The notes below the pieces were generated by a model, which was given only the letters and a program-made list of their open reading frames with translations, did not search any database and was not told where the DNA came from. Shown piece after piece: positions 27,510 to 36,681 of a stretch of 64,000 bases of DNA. Origin of the DNA: Pelagibacterales bacterium SAG-MED30 (GTDB lineage: Bacteria > Pseudomonadota > Alphaproteobacteria > Pelagibacterales > Pelagibacteraceae); the NCBI GenBank assembly GCA_014653775.1, contig JACWEA010000001.1:1-64000 (forward strand). Reading direction: 5' to 3'. Made by a program: the position numbers and the translations under genes. How positions within the stretch are numbered: position 1 is the first letter of the stretch; each line of letters starts with the position of its first letter.

Positions 27510-28246
27510 GCATTTTAGAGGTAAACAATTTGAGTAAATCATTTGGTGGAGTTAAGGCTAATGTAGATATCTCAATGAATGTTGATAAAGGAAAAATTGT
27601 TGGCTTAATAGGACCTAATGGTTCTGGAAAAACAACTTTATTTAACTCTATTGTTGGAACTTATCCTATAGATAATGGATCAATTAAGTTTAATGGAAAA
27701 GAGGTATCAGAATTACCAGTACCAGTTATTGCAAAACTAGGTTTGCTTCGAACATTTCAACAAACAAGAATTTATGGAAAATTAAACTGTGTAGAAAATA
27801 TGCTTATAAGTCACAAAGGAAGTGATGCAAGTTTGTTTACAATATTTTCCAAAATTCCAAAAGATTTAAATGAAAAAGCCGAAAATTTACTAAACTTCGT
27901 TGGTTTATATCAAAAAAGAAAATTAAGAGCGGGAGATTTATCTTTCGGACAACAAAAACTATTAGAACTAGCTATGGCACTAATGAACGAACCAGAAATG
28001 CTTTTACTAGATGAACCAACTGCTGGAATTAATCCAACATTAATTAATGGAATTATAGATAGATTAATAAAAGTAAATCAAGAGTTTGGAATTACCCTAC
28101 TAGTTATTGAACATAATATGAGAGTAATAATGCAATTAGCAGAAAATATTTTTTGTTTAGCTCATGGTAAAATGCTAGCTAATGGTTCACCAGATGAAAT
28201 TAAGAATGATAAGCGTGTAATAGATGCTTATTTAGGAGCTCAATAA
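27506..28246 (+). CDS. livG: Liv-type ABC ATPase LivG (system 1)
   Basis: Nucleotide-binding subunit, 246 aa. Walker A is GPNGSGKT at about 36-43, the signature is LSFGQQ (the form usual in LivG proteins instead of LSGGQ), Walker B is LLLDEPTAGI, and the C-terminus has the LivG-type NDKRVIDAYLG. It overlaps livM by four bases and livF by one base. Confidence 0.93.
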   Translation: MSILEVNNLSKSFGGVKANVDISMNVDKGKIVGLIGPNGSGKTTLFNSIVGTYPIDNGSIKFNGKEVSELPVPVIAKLGLLRTFQQTRIYGKLNCVENMLISHKGSDASLFTIFSKIPKDLNEKAENLLNFVGLYQKRKLRAGDLSFGQQKLLELAMALMNEPEMLLLDEPTAGINPTLINGIIDRLIKVNQEFGITLLVIEHNMRVIMQLAENIFCLAHGKMLANGSPDEIKNDKRVIDAYLGAQ

Positions 28247-29031
28247 TGTCAAACCAGTACGAAGTTTTAGGTAAAGCACCTCAGGCAGAAGATTTAAGAA
28301 AACTTTCACCATCAAATTTACATTTAAGAATTAAAAACTTGAATGCTGGTTATGGAAAAATGGAAATACTTCACAATTTTGAACTTTTTGTAAGTAAAGC
28401 ACAATCCTTATGTTTAATAGGTCCAAATGGTGCAGGAAAATCAACTATACTTCATTCAATTTATGGATTTACAAATATTTTTTCAGGCCAAATAGAAATC
28501 GATGGAAAGGAAATCACTAATTTAACACCTGCTGACAAATTAAAATCAGTAGGTATAGCTTATATACTTCAAGATAATTCTGTTTTTCCAGACATGACAG
28601 TAGAAGAAAATTTATTAATGGGCGGGTATATAAAAGATAAATCAGAAGATTCTTATCAAGAAGCGGAAAGAATTTTTGAAAAGTATGAAAGATTAAGAAA
28701 TAGAAGAAATCAACCTGCAAAAGTTTTATCAGGTGGTGAAAGAAGATTGTTAGAAATTTCAAGAGCACTTGTAATGAAACCATCTGTTTTACTTGTAGAT
28801 GAGCCTTCAATTGGTTTAGAACCAAAATATATTGATATGGTTTTTGAAATTTTAAGAGATCTTCAACAAAATGAAAAAAAAACTATTATACTTGTTGAAC
28901 AAAATGCCAAAAAAGGTCTAGAGTTTGCAGACATAGGATATGTTTTGGTATCAGGACAAACTGCGATAGCTGGTGAAGGTGACAGTTTACTTAAAAATCC
29001 TGATGTTGGTAGATTGTTTCTTGGCGGTTAA
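28246..29031 (+). CDS. livF: Liv-type ABC ATPase LivF (system 1)
   Basis: Second ATPase, 261 aa. Walker A is GPNGAGKST, the signature is LSGGERR and Walker B is VLLVDEPSIGL. Compared with typical LivF (about 235 aa) it has about 25 extra N-terminal residues before the first strand. The signature has ER in place of QR, and the Walker B Asp-Glu pair is intact. The start overlaps livG by one base and the stop overlaps azlC by one base. Confidence 0.92.
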   Translation: MSNQYEVLGKAPQAEDLRKLSPSNLHLRIKNLNAGYGKMEILHNFELFVSKAQSLCLIGPNGAGKSTILHSIYGFTNIFSGQIEIDGKEITNLTPADKLKSVGIAYILQDNSVFPDMTVEENLLMGGYIKDKSEDSYQEAERIFEKYERLRNRRNQPAKVLSGGERRLLEISRALVMKPSVLLVDEPSIGLEPKYIDMVFEILRDLQQNEKKTIILVEQNAKKGLEFADIGYVLVSGQTAIAGEGDSLLKNPDVGRLFLGG

Positions 29032-29735
29032 TGATTAATAAGAAATTTTTCTTTAAGGGATATAAATCTATTCTAGCTCACGATAGTCCAGCGATAGCTT
29101 TAGGTTGTTGCTTTATTGCCATAGGAGCACTTCTTAGAAATTTGGGTTTTAATATTCAAGAAAGCATCTTCTCTACAATGCTAACATACGCATTACCTGG
29201 TTCTTTAGTAATGGCTGAATCTTTATTGGTAGGTGCATCTTTATTAAATATCTTTTTAGCTGTTTGGTTTGTTAATGCTCGTCTTTATCCTATGGCGGTT
29301 TCTTTATTTCCATTAATGATGCACAAAGATCAACCAAAATGGAAATATTATTTTTCCTGTCATTTTATAGCAGTATCTGCCTGGTTAATCATGAAAAATA
29401 ATTATAAATCAATACCTAAAAAAGAAAGAATTGATTACTGGATAGGAATTGGAAGTGCCACATGGAGTGTTGCTATTATAGGAACATTTATTGGTTTCTT
29501 TTTTTCTGAATATTTAAACAAAGATATTATGATGGGGTTAGCAATTTTAAATCCTATTTATTTTTTATGTATGATGGTAGGTGCATCAAAAACAATACAA
29601 ATTTCATTATCAGTATTACTAGGTGCTATTTTGGGACCTATTTTTTATTTTATTTCTCCTGAATGGTCAATTTTGTTGGGTGGTATAGTTGGTGGAACTT
29701 CAGCATATCTAATAGGAGAATTAAATGTCAGTTAG
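29031..29735 (+). CDS. azlC: AzlC-family branched-chain amino acid exporter subunit
   Basis: Large membrane subunit of the AzlCD exporter, 234 aa. The AzlC pattern is visible in MLTYALPGSLVMAESLLVGASL and FVNARLYPMAVSLFP. AzlCD proteins export branched-chain amino acids and some analogues. The ATG overlaps the livF stop, so it belongs to the liv operon, and it overlaps azlD by 11 bases. Import and export genes in one operon suggest control of an internal amino acid pool. Confidence 0.88.
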   Translation: MINKKFFFKGYKSILAHDSPAIALGCCFIAIGALLRNLGFNIQESIFSTMLTYALPGSLVMAESLLVGASLLNIFLAVWFVNARLYPMAVSLFPLMMHKDQPKWKYYFSCHFIAVSAWLIMKNNYKSIPKKERIDYWIGIGSATWSVAIIGTFIGFFFSEYLNKDIMMGLAILNPIYFLCMMVGASKTIQISLSVLLGAILGPIFYFISPEWSILLGGIVGGTSAYLIGELNVS

Positions 29736-30048
29736 TATAGTTTATGCAATTTTGGTTACATCTCTTGCAACTTTTTTATCAAGAATTCTTGGTGCATTAA
29801 GTTCTGAGCGTATAAAAGAAACATCAAAAATATTTAAATGGTTTAATTGTTTAGCTTATGCAACTTTAGCAGCATTAATAGCGAGAACAATCATTTTTCC
29901 AGTAGGTGTTTTAAGTGATATAAGTTATTTAATTAGATTAATAGTTGTAGTTTTATCTTTATTTGTTTTTTTTATTTCAAAGAAAAATTATGTTTATCCA
30001 ACTATTTTTTCAGCTTTTTGTATGGCTTTATTAAGTAATTATTTTTAA
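29725..30048 (+). CDS. azlD: AzlD-family branched-chain amino acid exporter subunit
   Basis: Small hydrophobic partner of AzlC, 107 aa with about four spans. Its size, hydrophobicity and position directly after azlC (11-base overlap) support the call; the YATLAALIART segment resembles the family. A good Shine-Dalgarno (AGGAG) lies inside the azlC end, before the ATG. Confidence 0.85.
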   Translation: MSVSIVYAILVTSLATFLSRILGALSSERIKETSKIFKWFNCLAYATLAALIARTIIFPVGVLSDISYLIRLIVVVLSLFVFFISKKNYVYPTIFSAFCMALLSNYF

Positions 30049-30088
30049 ATGAAATTGATTTATAAGTTTATTTATCTTAAAATTTGAT

Positions 30089-30994
30089 ATGGAAAATATA
30101 AATGGTTTTGAAATTAAGGAACATGAAAAAACTAATAGAATATTAGAAATAAAATTAAATGATGAAATAATAGAAAAATTAATTTTCCCATTTAATAAAT
30201 TTGATTTAACTGCACTAGAACTTAAACCCTTCACTAGATTTACAATTGCAAAAAGCTTAGATGATGTGACAGATAATAAACTTAGCAAGTTAATGAATTC
30301 AATAATTAGAGAAAGATCTAAAGGTTGTTTTATAATTGGTCCAAAAAATGTCTCTTCAAATACTAACGATCAATTTTTAATAAAATTGTCTACTTCTATT
30401 GCTCATTTAATTGGAATTCCAAACCATGATTCAATGAGTGGTAAATATTATGCGAGATTTCATATTAAGCATGAAGATACAAGTGACTCATATTTAAGGA
30501 AAGCTTATAGAAATATGGATCTTCATACCGACGGCACTTATGTAAATGAAATTACTGATTGGTTAACAATGACTAAATTAGAGGAGAAAAATGTTGAAGG
30601 TGGTGAAACTACAATGTTACATTTAGATGAATGGGAATATTGTGATGATTTATCAAAGGACCCTGTTGGTAGACAAGATTTTACATGGGGATCTCCAAAA
30701 AGTAAAAATATAGGTTATAAAGTACAACATCCTGTTTTTTCATCTGATAAAAAGGGAAGACCTAATATTTCTTACATTGATCAGTTTCCTGAACCAAAAA
30801 ACATGGAACAGGGAAATTTTTTGCAAAAACTTTCTGATTGTTTAGAAAAAAGCAAAAATAAAATAATTACAAAACTACCAGTTGGCCATACAATTGTAGC
30901 AAATAATTACTTTTGGCTTCATGGAAGAAGACCTTTTGATAAAAATCAGCTACTGAGTCGTGAATTATTAAGGATCAGAGGACAGTTTTTTTAG
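30089..30994 (+). CDS. glaH: CsiD/GlaH-like glutarate 2-hydroxylase (Fe(II)/2-oxoglutarate dioxygenase)
   Basis: Closely resembles E. coli GlaH (CsiD), which hydroxylates glutarate to L-2-hydroxyglutarate. Visible agreement: MSGKYYARF, SDSYLR, MDLHTDGTYVNEITD, LHLDEWE, YIDQFPEPK and WLHGR. Fe ligands are His146, Asp148 and His278, and Arg291 or Arg295 should bind 2-oxoglutarate. Length is 301 aa. Glutarate arises from lysine breakdown. The partner oxidase LhgO and the lysine-to-glutarate genes are not in this window, so it may act alone here or on another short diacid. It sits 40 bases after azlD. Confidence 0.85.
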   Translation: MENINGFEIKEHEKTNRILEIKLNDEIIEKLIFPFNKFDLTALELKPFTRFTIAKSLDDVTDNKLSKLMNSIIRERSKGCFIIGPKNVSSNTNDQFLIKLSTSIAHLIGIPNHDSMSGKYYARFHIKHEDTSDSYLRKAYRNMDLHTDGTYVNEITDWLTMTKLEEKNVEGGETTMLHLDEWEYCDDLSKDPVGRQDFTWGSPKSKNIGYKVQHPVFSSDKKGRPNISYIDQFPEPKNMEQGNFLQKLSDCLEKSKNKIITKLPVGHTIVANNYFWLHGRRPFDKNQLLSRELLRIRGQFF

Positions 30995-31061
30995 AGCCAA
31001 TAATTGACTGCTCAACCAATAATAGAGTTAAAAAAAAACCAGTAAAATCAATACTTTTTTC

Positions 31062-31178
31062 GTTGTATAATTACAACACTTAAGATTTAATTAATTAAAT
31101 CTAAATATTTAGTTATTTTTTATAGAAATTATGATTAAGTTCAGTGTTGTTTAAAAACAATTAATTTAATTAAATTAA
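31062..31178 (+). promoter_or_regulatory. Palindrome-rich promoter and leader of an outer-membrane protein gene
   Basis: A run of perfect dyads precedes the ATG: GTTGTA-TAAT-TACAAC (31062-31077) overlapping a TATAAT (31066-31071), a 20-bp palindrome (31083-31102), CTAAATATTTAG (31101-31112), TTGTTT-AA-AAACAA (31147-31160) and an 18-bp palindrome (31161-31178) just before the Shine-Dalgarno AAAGGGA. The first could be a repressor operator on the -10 box; the others could fold in the leader RNA or arise from AT-rich composition. Confidence 0.4.
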
Positions 31179-31189
31179 AGGGAAGTAAA

Positions 31190-31849
31190 ATGAAAAAATA
31201 TTTAATAGCAATCCTTTTTGGTTTATTTACAGTTTCTCAAGCATCTGCAGATGTTGGCGTTAATGTAGGTATATCAGGAAGTGCCGGACTATTTGCAGCA
31301 TCAGGTAGTGAAACTTCATCTGGTGGTGAAACTCATAAAGGTAATGAGCATGGAGCAGCTGGATGGTATTCAGTTTTCATAGAAAAAACAATTGGTGATA
31401 GACTTGCCATTGGTGTGGATTATGTACCAGATGCTTTAGAATCAGAAACTACAGAGTCAATTAGATATGACAAAACTACTGCAGATTCTGCCTCAGCTGT
31501 TGAAAACAAAATACAAATAGATTTTCAAGATCTAACAACTATATATCTTTCATTAAATTTGACTGAAAGTATTTATGCAAAAGTTGGTTACGTTCAGGTT
31601 GATGTAATTACTAATGAAACATTAGGAACTGGAGCATCATATGGTAATACAGATTTAGATGGTCAATCTATTGGCTTTGGTACAAATATGACTATGGACA
31701 ATGGTGTATTTATTAGAGCTGAAGCAAATTATATGAATTTTGATTCAAGTGCAGGTGTATCAGACTCTACAACAGGAGCTGACCAAACAATTACATTAAC
31801 TAATTTAGATGGTGTAACTGGTAGCTTGAAAATCGGAAAATCATTTTAA
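31190..31849 (+). CDS. Outer-membrane beta-barrel protein
   Basis: A 219-residue protein with a clear signal peptide (about 1-20, cleavage after ASA), then alternating hydrophobic/polar stretches rich in Gly, Ser, Thr and Asp, and a C-terminus ending in GKSF, an outer-membrane barrel signature with a terminal aromatic residue. Size fits a small eight-strand barrel. No specific family is recognised. It has a strong Shine-Dalgarno, a long palindrome-rich leader and its own terminator, so it is probably an abundant, separately regulated envelope protein. Confidence 0.75.
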   Translation: MKKYLIAILFGLFTVSQASADVGVNVGISGSAGLFAASGSETSSGGETHKGNEHGAAGWYSVFIEKTIGDRLAIGVDYVPDALESETTESIRYDKTTADSASAVENKIQIDFQDLTTIYLSLNLTESIYAKVGYVQVDVITNETLGTGASYGNTDLDGQSIGFGTNMTMDNGVFIRAEANYMNFDSSAGVSDSTTGADQTITLTNLDGVTGSLKIGKSF

Positions 31850-31885
31850 TTATTTAGATTAAATTCTAAATAAAATTTAATTCTA

Positions 31886-31919
31886 GAGCCCTTAATTTAA
31901 TTAAGGGCTCTTTTTTTTT
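31886..31919 (+). terminator. Rho-independent terminator after the outer-membrane protein gene
   Basis: GAGCCCTTAAT (31886-31896) pairs with ATTAAGGGCTC (31900-31910), an 11-bp stem with a 3-base loop, followed by nine T. It isolates the barrel gene from the ProC-like gene downstream. Confidence 0.93.
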
Positions 31920-31961
31920 ATCTGATTAAAAAGTATAACTCTTTTACTGGTATGTATTAAG

Positions 31962-32729
31962 ATGATATTAGGTTTTATAGGTTGTGGAAAAATATCTTTT
32001 TCAGTAATAACAGGAATACTTAGCTCTAGATTAAAAGTTAAAAAAATTTTTGTTTCAAAGAGAAATTCCAAAATTTCAAGTTATTTAAAAAAAAAATACA
32101 AAAAAATAATAGTTACCGAAGAAAATCAAGAAATTATAAATAAAAGTGATTGGGTATTTTTAGCTATTACTCCTTTAGTTGGTGAAAAAATCATTAAGAA
32201 ATTAAAATTTAAACCTAATCAAAAAATTATAAGTTTTATTTCAACAATAACAATTCCAAAACTTAAAAGAATGATTAAAATTAAGGCTGATATTGTTAGA
32301 GCTATACCCTTACCTCCAATCTCTTTAAAACAAGGACCAATTCCAATTTGTCCACCAAACAAAAAAGTTAAAAAATTTTTTGATAGACTAGGATCAACAG
32401 TTGAAATTAAAAATGAAAAATTATCAATTAATTTTTGGTCAACATCTGGGATGATGGCTTCTTATTATGAATTACTTAGAACAATGAGTGACTGGCTTGT
32501 TAAAAAAGGAGTAAAAAGATTAGATGCACAAAAATATATAACTTCATTATTTTTAGCTTTATCAAAAGATGCAGTAGTAAATTCTAAAAAAGACCTAAAA
32601 TATTTAGTAAAAGAATCTCAAACTTCTAAAGGATTAAACGAACAAGCCTTAAAAGATATATCTAAAAAAAAGGTTTATAGGTCCATAGTTGAAACTCTTG
32701 ATAATCTTCATAAAAGATTAAATAAATAA
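31962..32729 (+). CDS. Pyrroline-5-carboxylate-reductase-like oxidoreductase
   Basis: ProC-like protein of 255 aa: N-terminal Rossmann motif GFIGCGKIS (about 4-12), an AITPL segment typical of ProC (VKP in E. coli), the IVRAIPLPP block (VRAMPNTP in ProC) and a C-terminal helical dimer domain. The PNTP-like residues and the C-terminal region are diverged, so it may not act on pyrroline-5-carboxylate. It is followed after two bases by the second Liv-type transporter operon, which suggests a role with the imported substrate. Confidence 0.72.
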   Translation: MILGFIGCGKISFSVITGILSSRLKVKKIFVSKRNSKISSYLKKKYKKIIVTEENQEIINKSDWVFLAITPLVGEKIIKKLKFKPNQKIISFISTITIPKLKRMIKIKADIVRAIPLPPISLKQGPIPICPPNKKVKKFFDRLGSTVEIKNEKLSINFWSTSGMMASYYELLRTMSDWLVKKGVKRLDAQKYITSLFLALSKDAVVNSKKDLKYLVKESQTSKGLNEQALKDISKKKVYRSIVETLDNLHKRLNK

Positions 32730-32731
32730 TA

Positions 32732-33517
32732 ATGTCTGAAAATATTTTAGAGATTAATAATCTATCTAAATATTTTGGTGGATTGGCAGCTGTTTCAGAT
32801 TGTTCGCTTAAAGTTAAAAAAGGAACTATAACCGGCATTATTGGTCCTAATGGGTCAGGAAAAACCACATTATTTAATTTAATTGCCGGTAATTTAAAAT
32901 CTTCTTTTGGGAAAGTTATGTTTTGCAATGAAGATATTACTAATGTTCCTTCATATGAATTATTTTCTAAGGGTTTGCTTAGAACTTTTCAAATTGCTCA
33001 TGAGTTTACTAATTTATCTGTTTTAGAAAATTTAATGATGGTTCCAGGTAATCAATCTGGAGAAAAACTAATGAATGCTTTATTAAAACCATCATTAATT
33101 GCAAAAGAGGAAAAAAAAATCAAAGATAAAGCAATTGAGGTTGCTGAATTTCTCAATCTAGGCCATTTAAAAAATGAATTAGCAGGAAATTTATCTGGTG
33201 GTCAAAAAAAGTTATTAGAATTGGGCCGCACAATGATGGTTGATGCTAAATTAGTTTTATTAGATGAAGTAGGTGCGGGAGTTAATAGAACTTTACTTAA
33301 AGATCTTGGTACTGCAATAGAAAAGCTTAATAAAGAAAAAGGTTATACTTTTTGTATGATTGAACATGATATGGATTTTATAGGAAGACTTTGTGATCCT
33401 GTAATTGTTATGTCTGAAGGATCTGTTCTTTTTGAAGGTTCTGTTGAAGAAGCAAAAAAAGATGAAAAAGTTATTGAAAGTTATTTGGGCAGAGGATCAA
33501 AACTGAAAGATAATTAA
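32732..33517 (+). CDS. livG: Liv-type ABC ATPase LivG (system 2)
   Basis: Nucleotide-binding subunit, 261 aa. Walker A is GPNGSGKTT, the signature is LSGGQKK and Walker B is LVLLDEVGAGV; the C-terminus KVIESYLG is typical of LivG. It opens the transporter part of a second operon (livG-livF-livH-livM), a different gene order from system 1 (livK-livH-livM-livG-livF). The two LivG proteins differ enough that this is not a recent duplication. Confidence 0.92.
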   Translation: MSENILEINNLSKYFGGLAAVSDCSLKVKKGTITGIIGPNGSGKTTLFNLIAGNLKSSFGKVMFCNEDITNVPSYELFSKGLLRTFQIAHEFTNLSVLENLMMVPGNQSGEKLMNALLKPSLIAKEEKKIKDKAIEVAEFLNLGHLKNELAGNLSGGQKKLLELGRTMMVDAKLVLLDEVGAGVNRTLLKDLGTAIEKLNKEKGYTFCMIEHDMDFIGRLCDPVIVMSEGSVLFEGSVEEAKKDEKVIESYLGRGSKLKDN

Positions 33518-33518
33518 T

Positions 33519-34226
33519 ATGGCATTTTTTGAAGGTAATAATATGACAGGTGGATATGGAAAAGGTCCTGATATTATTAACTCATGTTCTGTAAATGTTG
33601 AAAGGGGTGAAATAGTTTCAATTCTTGGACCTAATGGTGCTGGAAAATCAACTGCAATGAAAGCAATGCTTGGATTATTAAATTTAAAATCTGGTTCAGT
33701 GATTATTAATGGAAAAAATATTTCCCATTTATCTCCTCAAGATAGGGTTAAAGAAGGTATTTCATTTGTACCACAAAATAAAAATGTTTTTGCAGGCATG
33801 ACAGTTAAAGAAAATTTAGAAATGGGAGCTTTTTTAATTGATGGCGATATTAAAACAGTAATCGAAGAAATTTACAATCTATTTCCAGTTTTAAAAGAGA
33901 AAAAAGATCAGTTAGTTGGTGAATTATCAGGAGGACAAAGACAACAAGTGGCATTAGGTAGAGCATTAATGATTAAACCTTCTGTTTTAATGTTAGATGA
34001 ACCAACAGCAGGGGTTTCTCCAATTGTAATGGATGAATTATTTGATCATATAGTTAAAGTTAAAAAAACTAATGTTGCTATTCTAATGGTAGAACAAAAT
34101 GCAAAACAAGCATTAAATATTTCGGATAGAGGGTACATTTTGGTAACTGGTGAAAATCGTTATTCCGGAACTGGAAAAGAATTATTGAACGATCCAAGAG
34201 TTAGAAGTTCTTTTTTAGGAGGTTGA
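33519..34226 (+). CDS. livF: Liv-type ABC ATPase LivF (system 2)
   Basis: Second ATPase, 235 aa, the normal LivF length. Walker A is GPNGAGKST, the signature is LSGGQRQQVALGRAL and Walker B is VLMLDEPTAGV. It starts one base after livG. A very good Shine-Dalgarno (AGGAGG) at its end serves livH. Confidence 0.93.
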   Translation: MAFFEGNNMTGGYGKGPDIINSCSVNVERGEIVSILGPNGAGKSTAMKAMLGLLNLKSGSVIINGKNISHLSPQDRVKEGISFVPQNKNVFAGMTVKENLEMGAFLIDGDIKTVIEEIYNLFPVLKEKKDQLVGELSGGQRQQVALGRALMIKPSVLMLDEPTAGVSPIVMDELFDHIVKVKKTNVAILMVEQNAKQALNISDRGYILVTGENRYSGTGKELLNDPRVRSSFLGG

Positions 34227-34227
34227 T

Positions 34228-35238
34228 ATGGATTTTGCAAACGCAATTATACTTTTATTAAACTATATTTTTGTTCCTGCTTTAGCTTATGGTTCACAAT
34301 TAGCACTTGGTGCAATTTTTGTTACTTTGATATATGGAATTTTGAGATTTGCAAACTTTGCTACTGGAGACATGATGTCTTTCGGGACCATGGTTACAAT
34401 CTTATTTACTTGGTATTTTCAATCTTTGGGTATTAGTTTAGGTTTTTTACCAACAGCTCTTTTGGCTATACCTTTTGCTATCATATTTATGGCTAGTTAT
34501 ATGCTATTAATAGATAAGTTTGTTTTTAAATATTACAGAGTTAACAAAAGTCCTCCAGTTCAATTAGCAATGGTAAGTATTGGGGTAATGTTTGTTACTC
34601 AAGCAGTAGTTAGAATAATAATCGGTCCTTCAGATAGAAGATTTTTTGATGGAGAAAAATTTTTAATAAGAGCAGGAGAATTTAAAGAAATGACTGGATT
34701 AAATGAAGGTCTTGCAATTAAATCTACTCAAGTTATTACCATTATAGTAACAATGATCTTAGTATCAGTTCTTTTTTGGTTTTTAAACAAAACTAGAACT
34801 GGAAAAAGTATGAGAGCATACTCAGATAATGAGGACTTAGCATTACTCTCTGGAATTGACCCAAAAAAAATAGTTATGATTACTTGGATTATTGCAGGTA
34901 TTTTAGCTACAATAGGAGGAGCTTTATATGGTTTAGATAAAAGCTTTAAACCATTTACCTACTTTAATAATATGCTTCCAATATTTGCTGCAGCTATTGT
35001 TGGTGGAATTGGAAATCCATTCGGAGCTTTTTTAGGTGGATATGTAATAGCTTTTTCAGAAATACTTCTAACTTATGCATATAAGAAGTTTTTTATGTAT
35101 GTTTTACCTGAAAGCATGGAGCCCGAAGGTTTAGTTCAGTTGCTATCAACAGATTATAAATTTGCTGTTTCATTCTCAATATTAGTTATCGTGTTGTTAT
35201 ATCGGCCATCAGGTATCTTTAAAGGAAAAATACTATGA
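34228..35238 (+). CDS. livH: Liv-type ABC permease LivH (system 2)
   Basis: Permease of 336 aa. LivH-type motifs are GAIFVTLIYGILRFANFATGDMM and the ATPase-contact loop GKSMRAYSDNEDLALLSGID. Slightly longer than the system 1 counterpart (297 aa). Preceded by AGGAGG and overlapping livM by four bases. Confidence 0.91.
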   Translation: MDFANAIILLLNYIFVPALAYGSQLALGAIFVTLIYGILRFANFATGDMMSFGTMVTILFTWYFQSLGISLGFLPTALLAIPFAIIFMASYMLLIDKFVFKYYRVNKSPPVQLAMVSIGVMFVTQAVVRIIIGPSDRRFFDGEKFLIRAGEFKEMTGLNEGLAIKSTQVITIIVTMILVSVLFWFLNKTRTGKSMRAYSDNEDLALLSGIDPKKIVMITWIIAGILATIGGALYGLDKSFKPFTYFNNMLPIFAAAIVGGIGNPFGAFLGGYVIAFSEILLTYAYKKFFMYVLPESMEPEGLVQLLSTDYKFAVSFSILVIVLLYRPSGIFKGKIL

Positions 35239-36605
35239 GAAAAAATTTAAATGTTATTGCAGCTTACAGTATTATGATGGGATTAATTATTCTTGTTGGA
35301 ATATTTCAATCTTGGAATATTGCTTTATCAATATTTAATCTTTGTTTGATTTCAGCAGTTATGACCATGGGAGCTAATATTCAATGGGGTTATGCTGGAC
35401 TTATTAACTTTGGAATAATGGGCTATACAGCTTTAGGTGGGTTAGCTGCAGTTTTAATTTCTGTTGATCCTGTACAAGAAGCTTGGAGTGAAGGAGGCAT
35501 AGATATTCTCATGAGTTTATTCCTTATTATAATAATGGTATTGGCAGTTAGGTATATTTTAAAAAGATACAAAAAATCTAAAATAAGAACATATTCAATA
35601 GCATCAATTATTATTTTAGGAATTATAATTATTAGATTTACAGCTGAGCCTGGAATTGAAGCAATTGAGGCTGTTAATCCTGCAAAAACTGGTTTTTTAG
35701 GTGGTTTTGGTCTACCAATTATTTTTTCCTGGATAGTAGGAGCTTTATTTGCTGGAGGATTAGCTTTTATAATTGGAAAGGTAGCTTTAGGTTTAAGAGC
35801 AGATTATTTAGCAATCGCTACATTATTAATTTCAGAAATTGTTATAGCGATTATAAAACATGAAGATTGGTTGACGAGAGGAGTTAAAAATGTGATTGGT
35901 TTAAAACGTCCTGCACCTTATGAAGTAAATTTACAACAAACTGACTGGTTTATAAATTTAGTGGAAAAGTTTAATTTAAGTAAATTGAATTTAATCTCTG
36001 ATTTATCTGACAGACAGGCAGCTTTAAATCAATTCGTAATTGAAGGATCATCAGTGTTTGTTAAACTTTGTTATTCAGGACTATTTTTAGTTGTTGTAAT
36101 TATTCTTTTAATTTTAACTCAAAAAGCTCTCTACTCTCCTTGGGGAAGAATGATGAGAGCTATTAGAGACAACGAAGAAGCTGCCAATGCTATGGGAAAA
36201 AATGTAGTAAAACAGCATTTATTAATTTTTGTATTAGGGTCAGCAATAGTTGGAATTGCTGGAGCAATGTTAGTAACTCAAGATGGATTATTTACTCCAG
36301 GTAGTTACAGACCAATGAGGTATACTTTTTTAATTTGGGTAATGGTTATAGTAGGTGGAAGTGGAAATAATTTTGGTGCGATTCTGGGGGGTTTTGTCGT
36401 TTGGTTTTTATGGATTGAAGCAGCTCCTATAGGGTTATATTTAGTTAATTTAACGACTGCTGGTTTAGACGATAGTCATTTTTTAAAAGTTCATTTAATT
36501 GAAAGTGTTCCATATTTTAGGTTTTTAATGATGGGAACAGGTTTATTATTGATTATGAGGTATAGACCAAAAGGTATACTTCCAGAAAAAATAGAAATAA
36601 AATAA
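35235..36605 (+). CDS. livM: Liv-type ABC permease LivM (system 2)
   Basis: Permease of 456 aa, about 100 residues longer than the system 1 LivM. The extra length includes a basic segment near residues 107-120 and a loop near 215-265. Family motifs are LRADYLAIATLLISE and the coupling loop GRMMRAIRDNEEAANAMGKN. It overlaps livH by four bases. No binding-protein gene follows directly; the likely one lies convergently downstream (37886-39076). Confidence 0.9.
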   Translation: MRKNLNVIAAYSIMMGLIILVGIFQSWNIALSIFNLCLISAVMTMGANIQWGYAGLINFGIMGYTALGGLAAVLISVDPVQEAWSEGGIDILMSLFLIIIMVLAVRYILKRYKKSKIRTYSIASIIILGIIIIRFTAEPGIEAIEAVNPAKTGFLGGFGLPIIFSWIVGALFAGGLAFIIGKVALGLRADYLAIATLLISEIVIAIIKHEDWLTRGVKNVIGLKRPAPYEVNLQQTDWFINLVEKFNLSKLNLISDLSDRQAALNQFVIEGSSVFVKLCYSGLFLVVVIILLILTQKALYSPWGRMMRAIRDNEEAANAMGKNVVKQHLLIFVLGSAIVGIAGAMLVTQDGLFTPGSYRPMRYTFLIWVMVIVGGSGNNFGAILGGFVVWFLWIEAAPIGLYLVNLTTAGLDDSHFLKVHLIESVPYFRFLMMGTGLLLIMRYRPKGILPEKIEIK

Positions 36606-36612
36606 TATTAAT

Positions 36613-36681
36613 ATGAAATATATTATTTTAGGAGCCGCAATAGCTTGGGCCATGTACATGGCAGATAAGTACATGTTTTAA
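36613..36681 (+). CDS. 22-residue hydrophobic miniprotein
   Basis: ATG at 36613 opens MKYIILGAAIAWAMYMADKYMF, ending with TAA at 36679-36681. The last A of the stop is the first A of the next gene's ATG (TAATG), a classic translational-coupling overlap. The product would be a single short membrane helix with a small charged end. There is no clear Shine-Dalgarno before it (position is 7 bases after livM). Without this frame the 75-base gap would leave the MFS gene with no ribosome entry site. Function is unknown and expression is unproven. Confidence 0.5.
   Translation: MKYIILGAAIAWAMYMADKYMF

Noticed and set aside
32732-36605. Second liv operon as a recent duplication of the first
   Set aside because: Gene order, lengths and motifs differ (for example LSGGQ versus LSFGQ, LivM 456 versus 349 aa), so the two are old paralogues or separately acquired.
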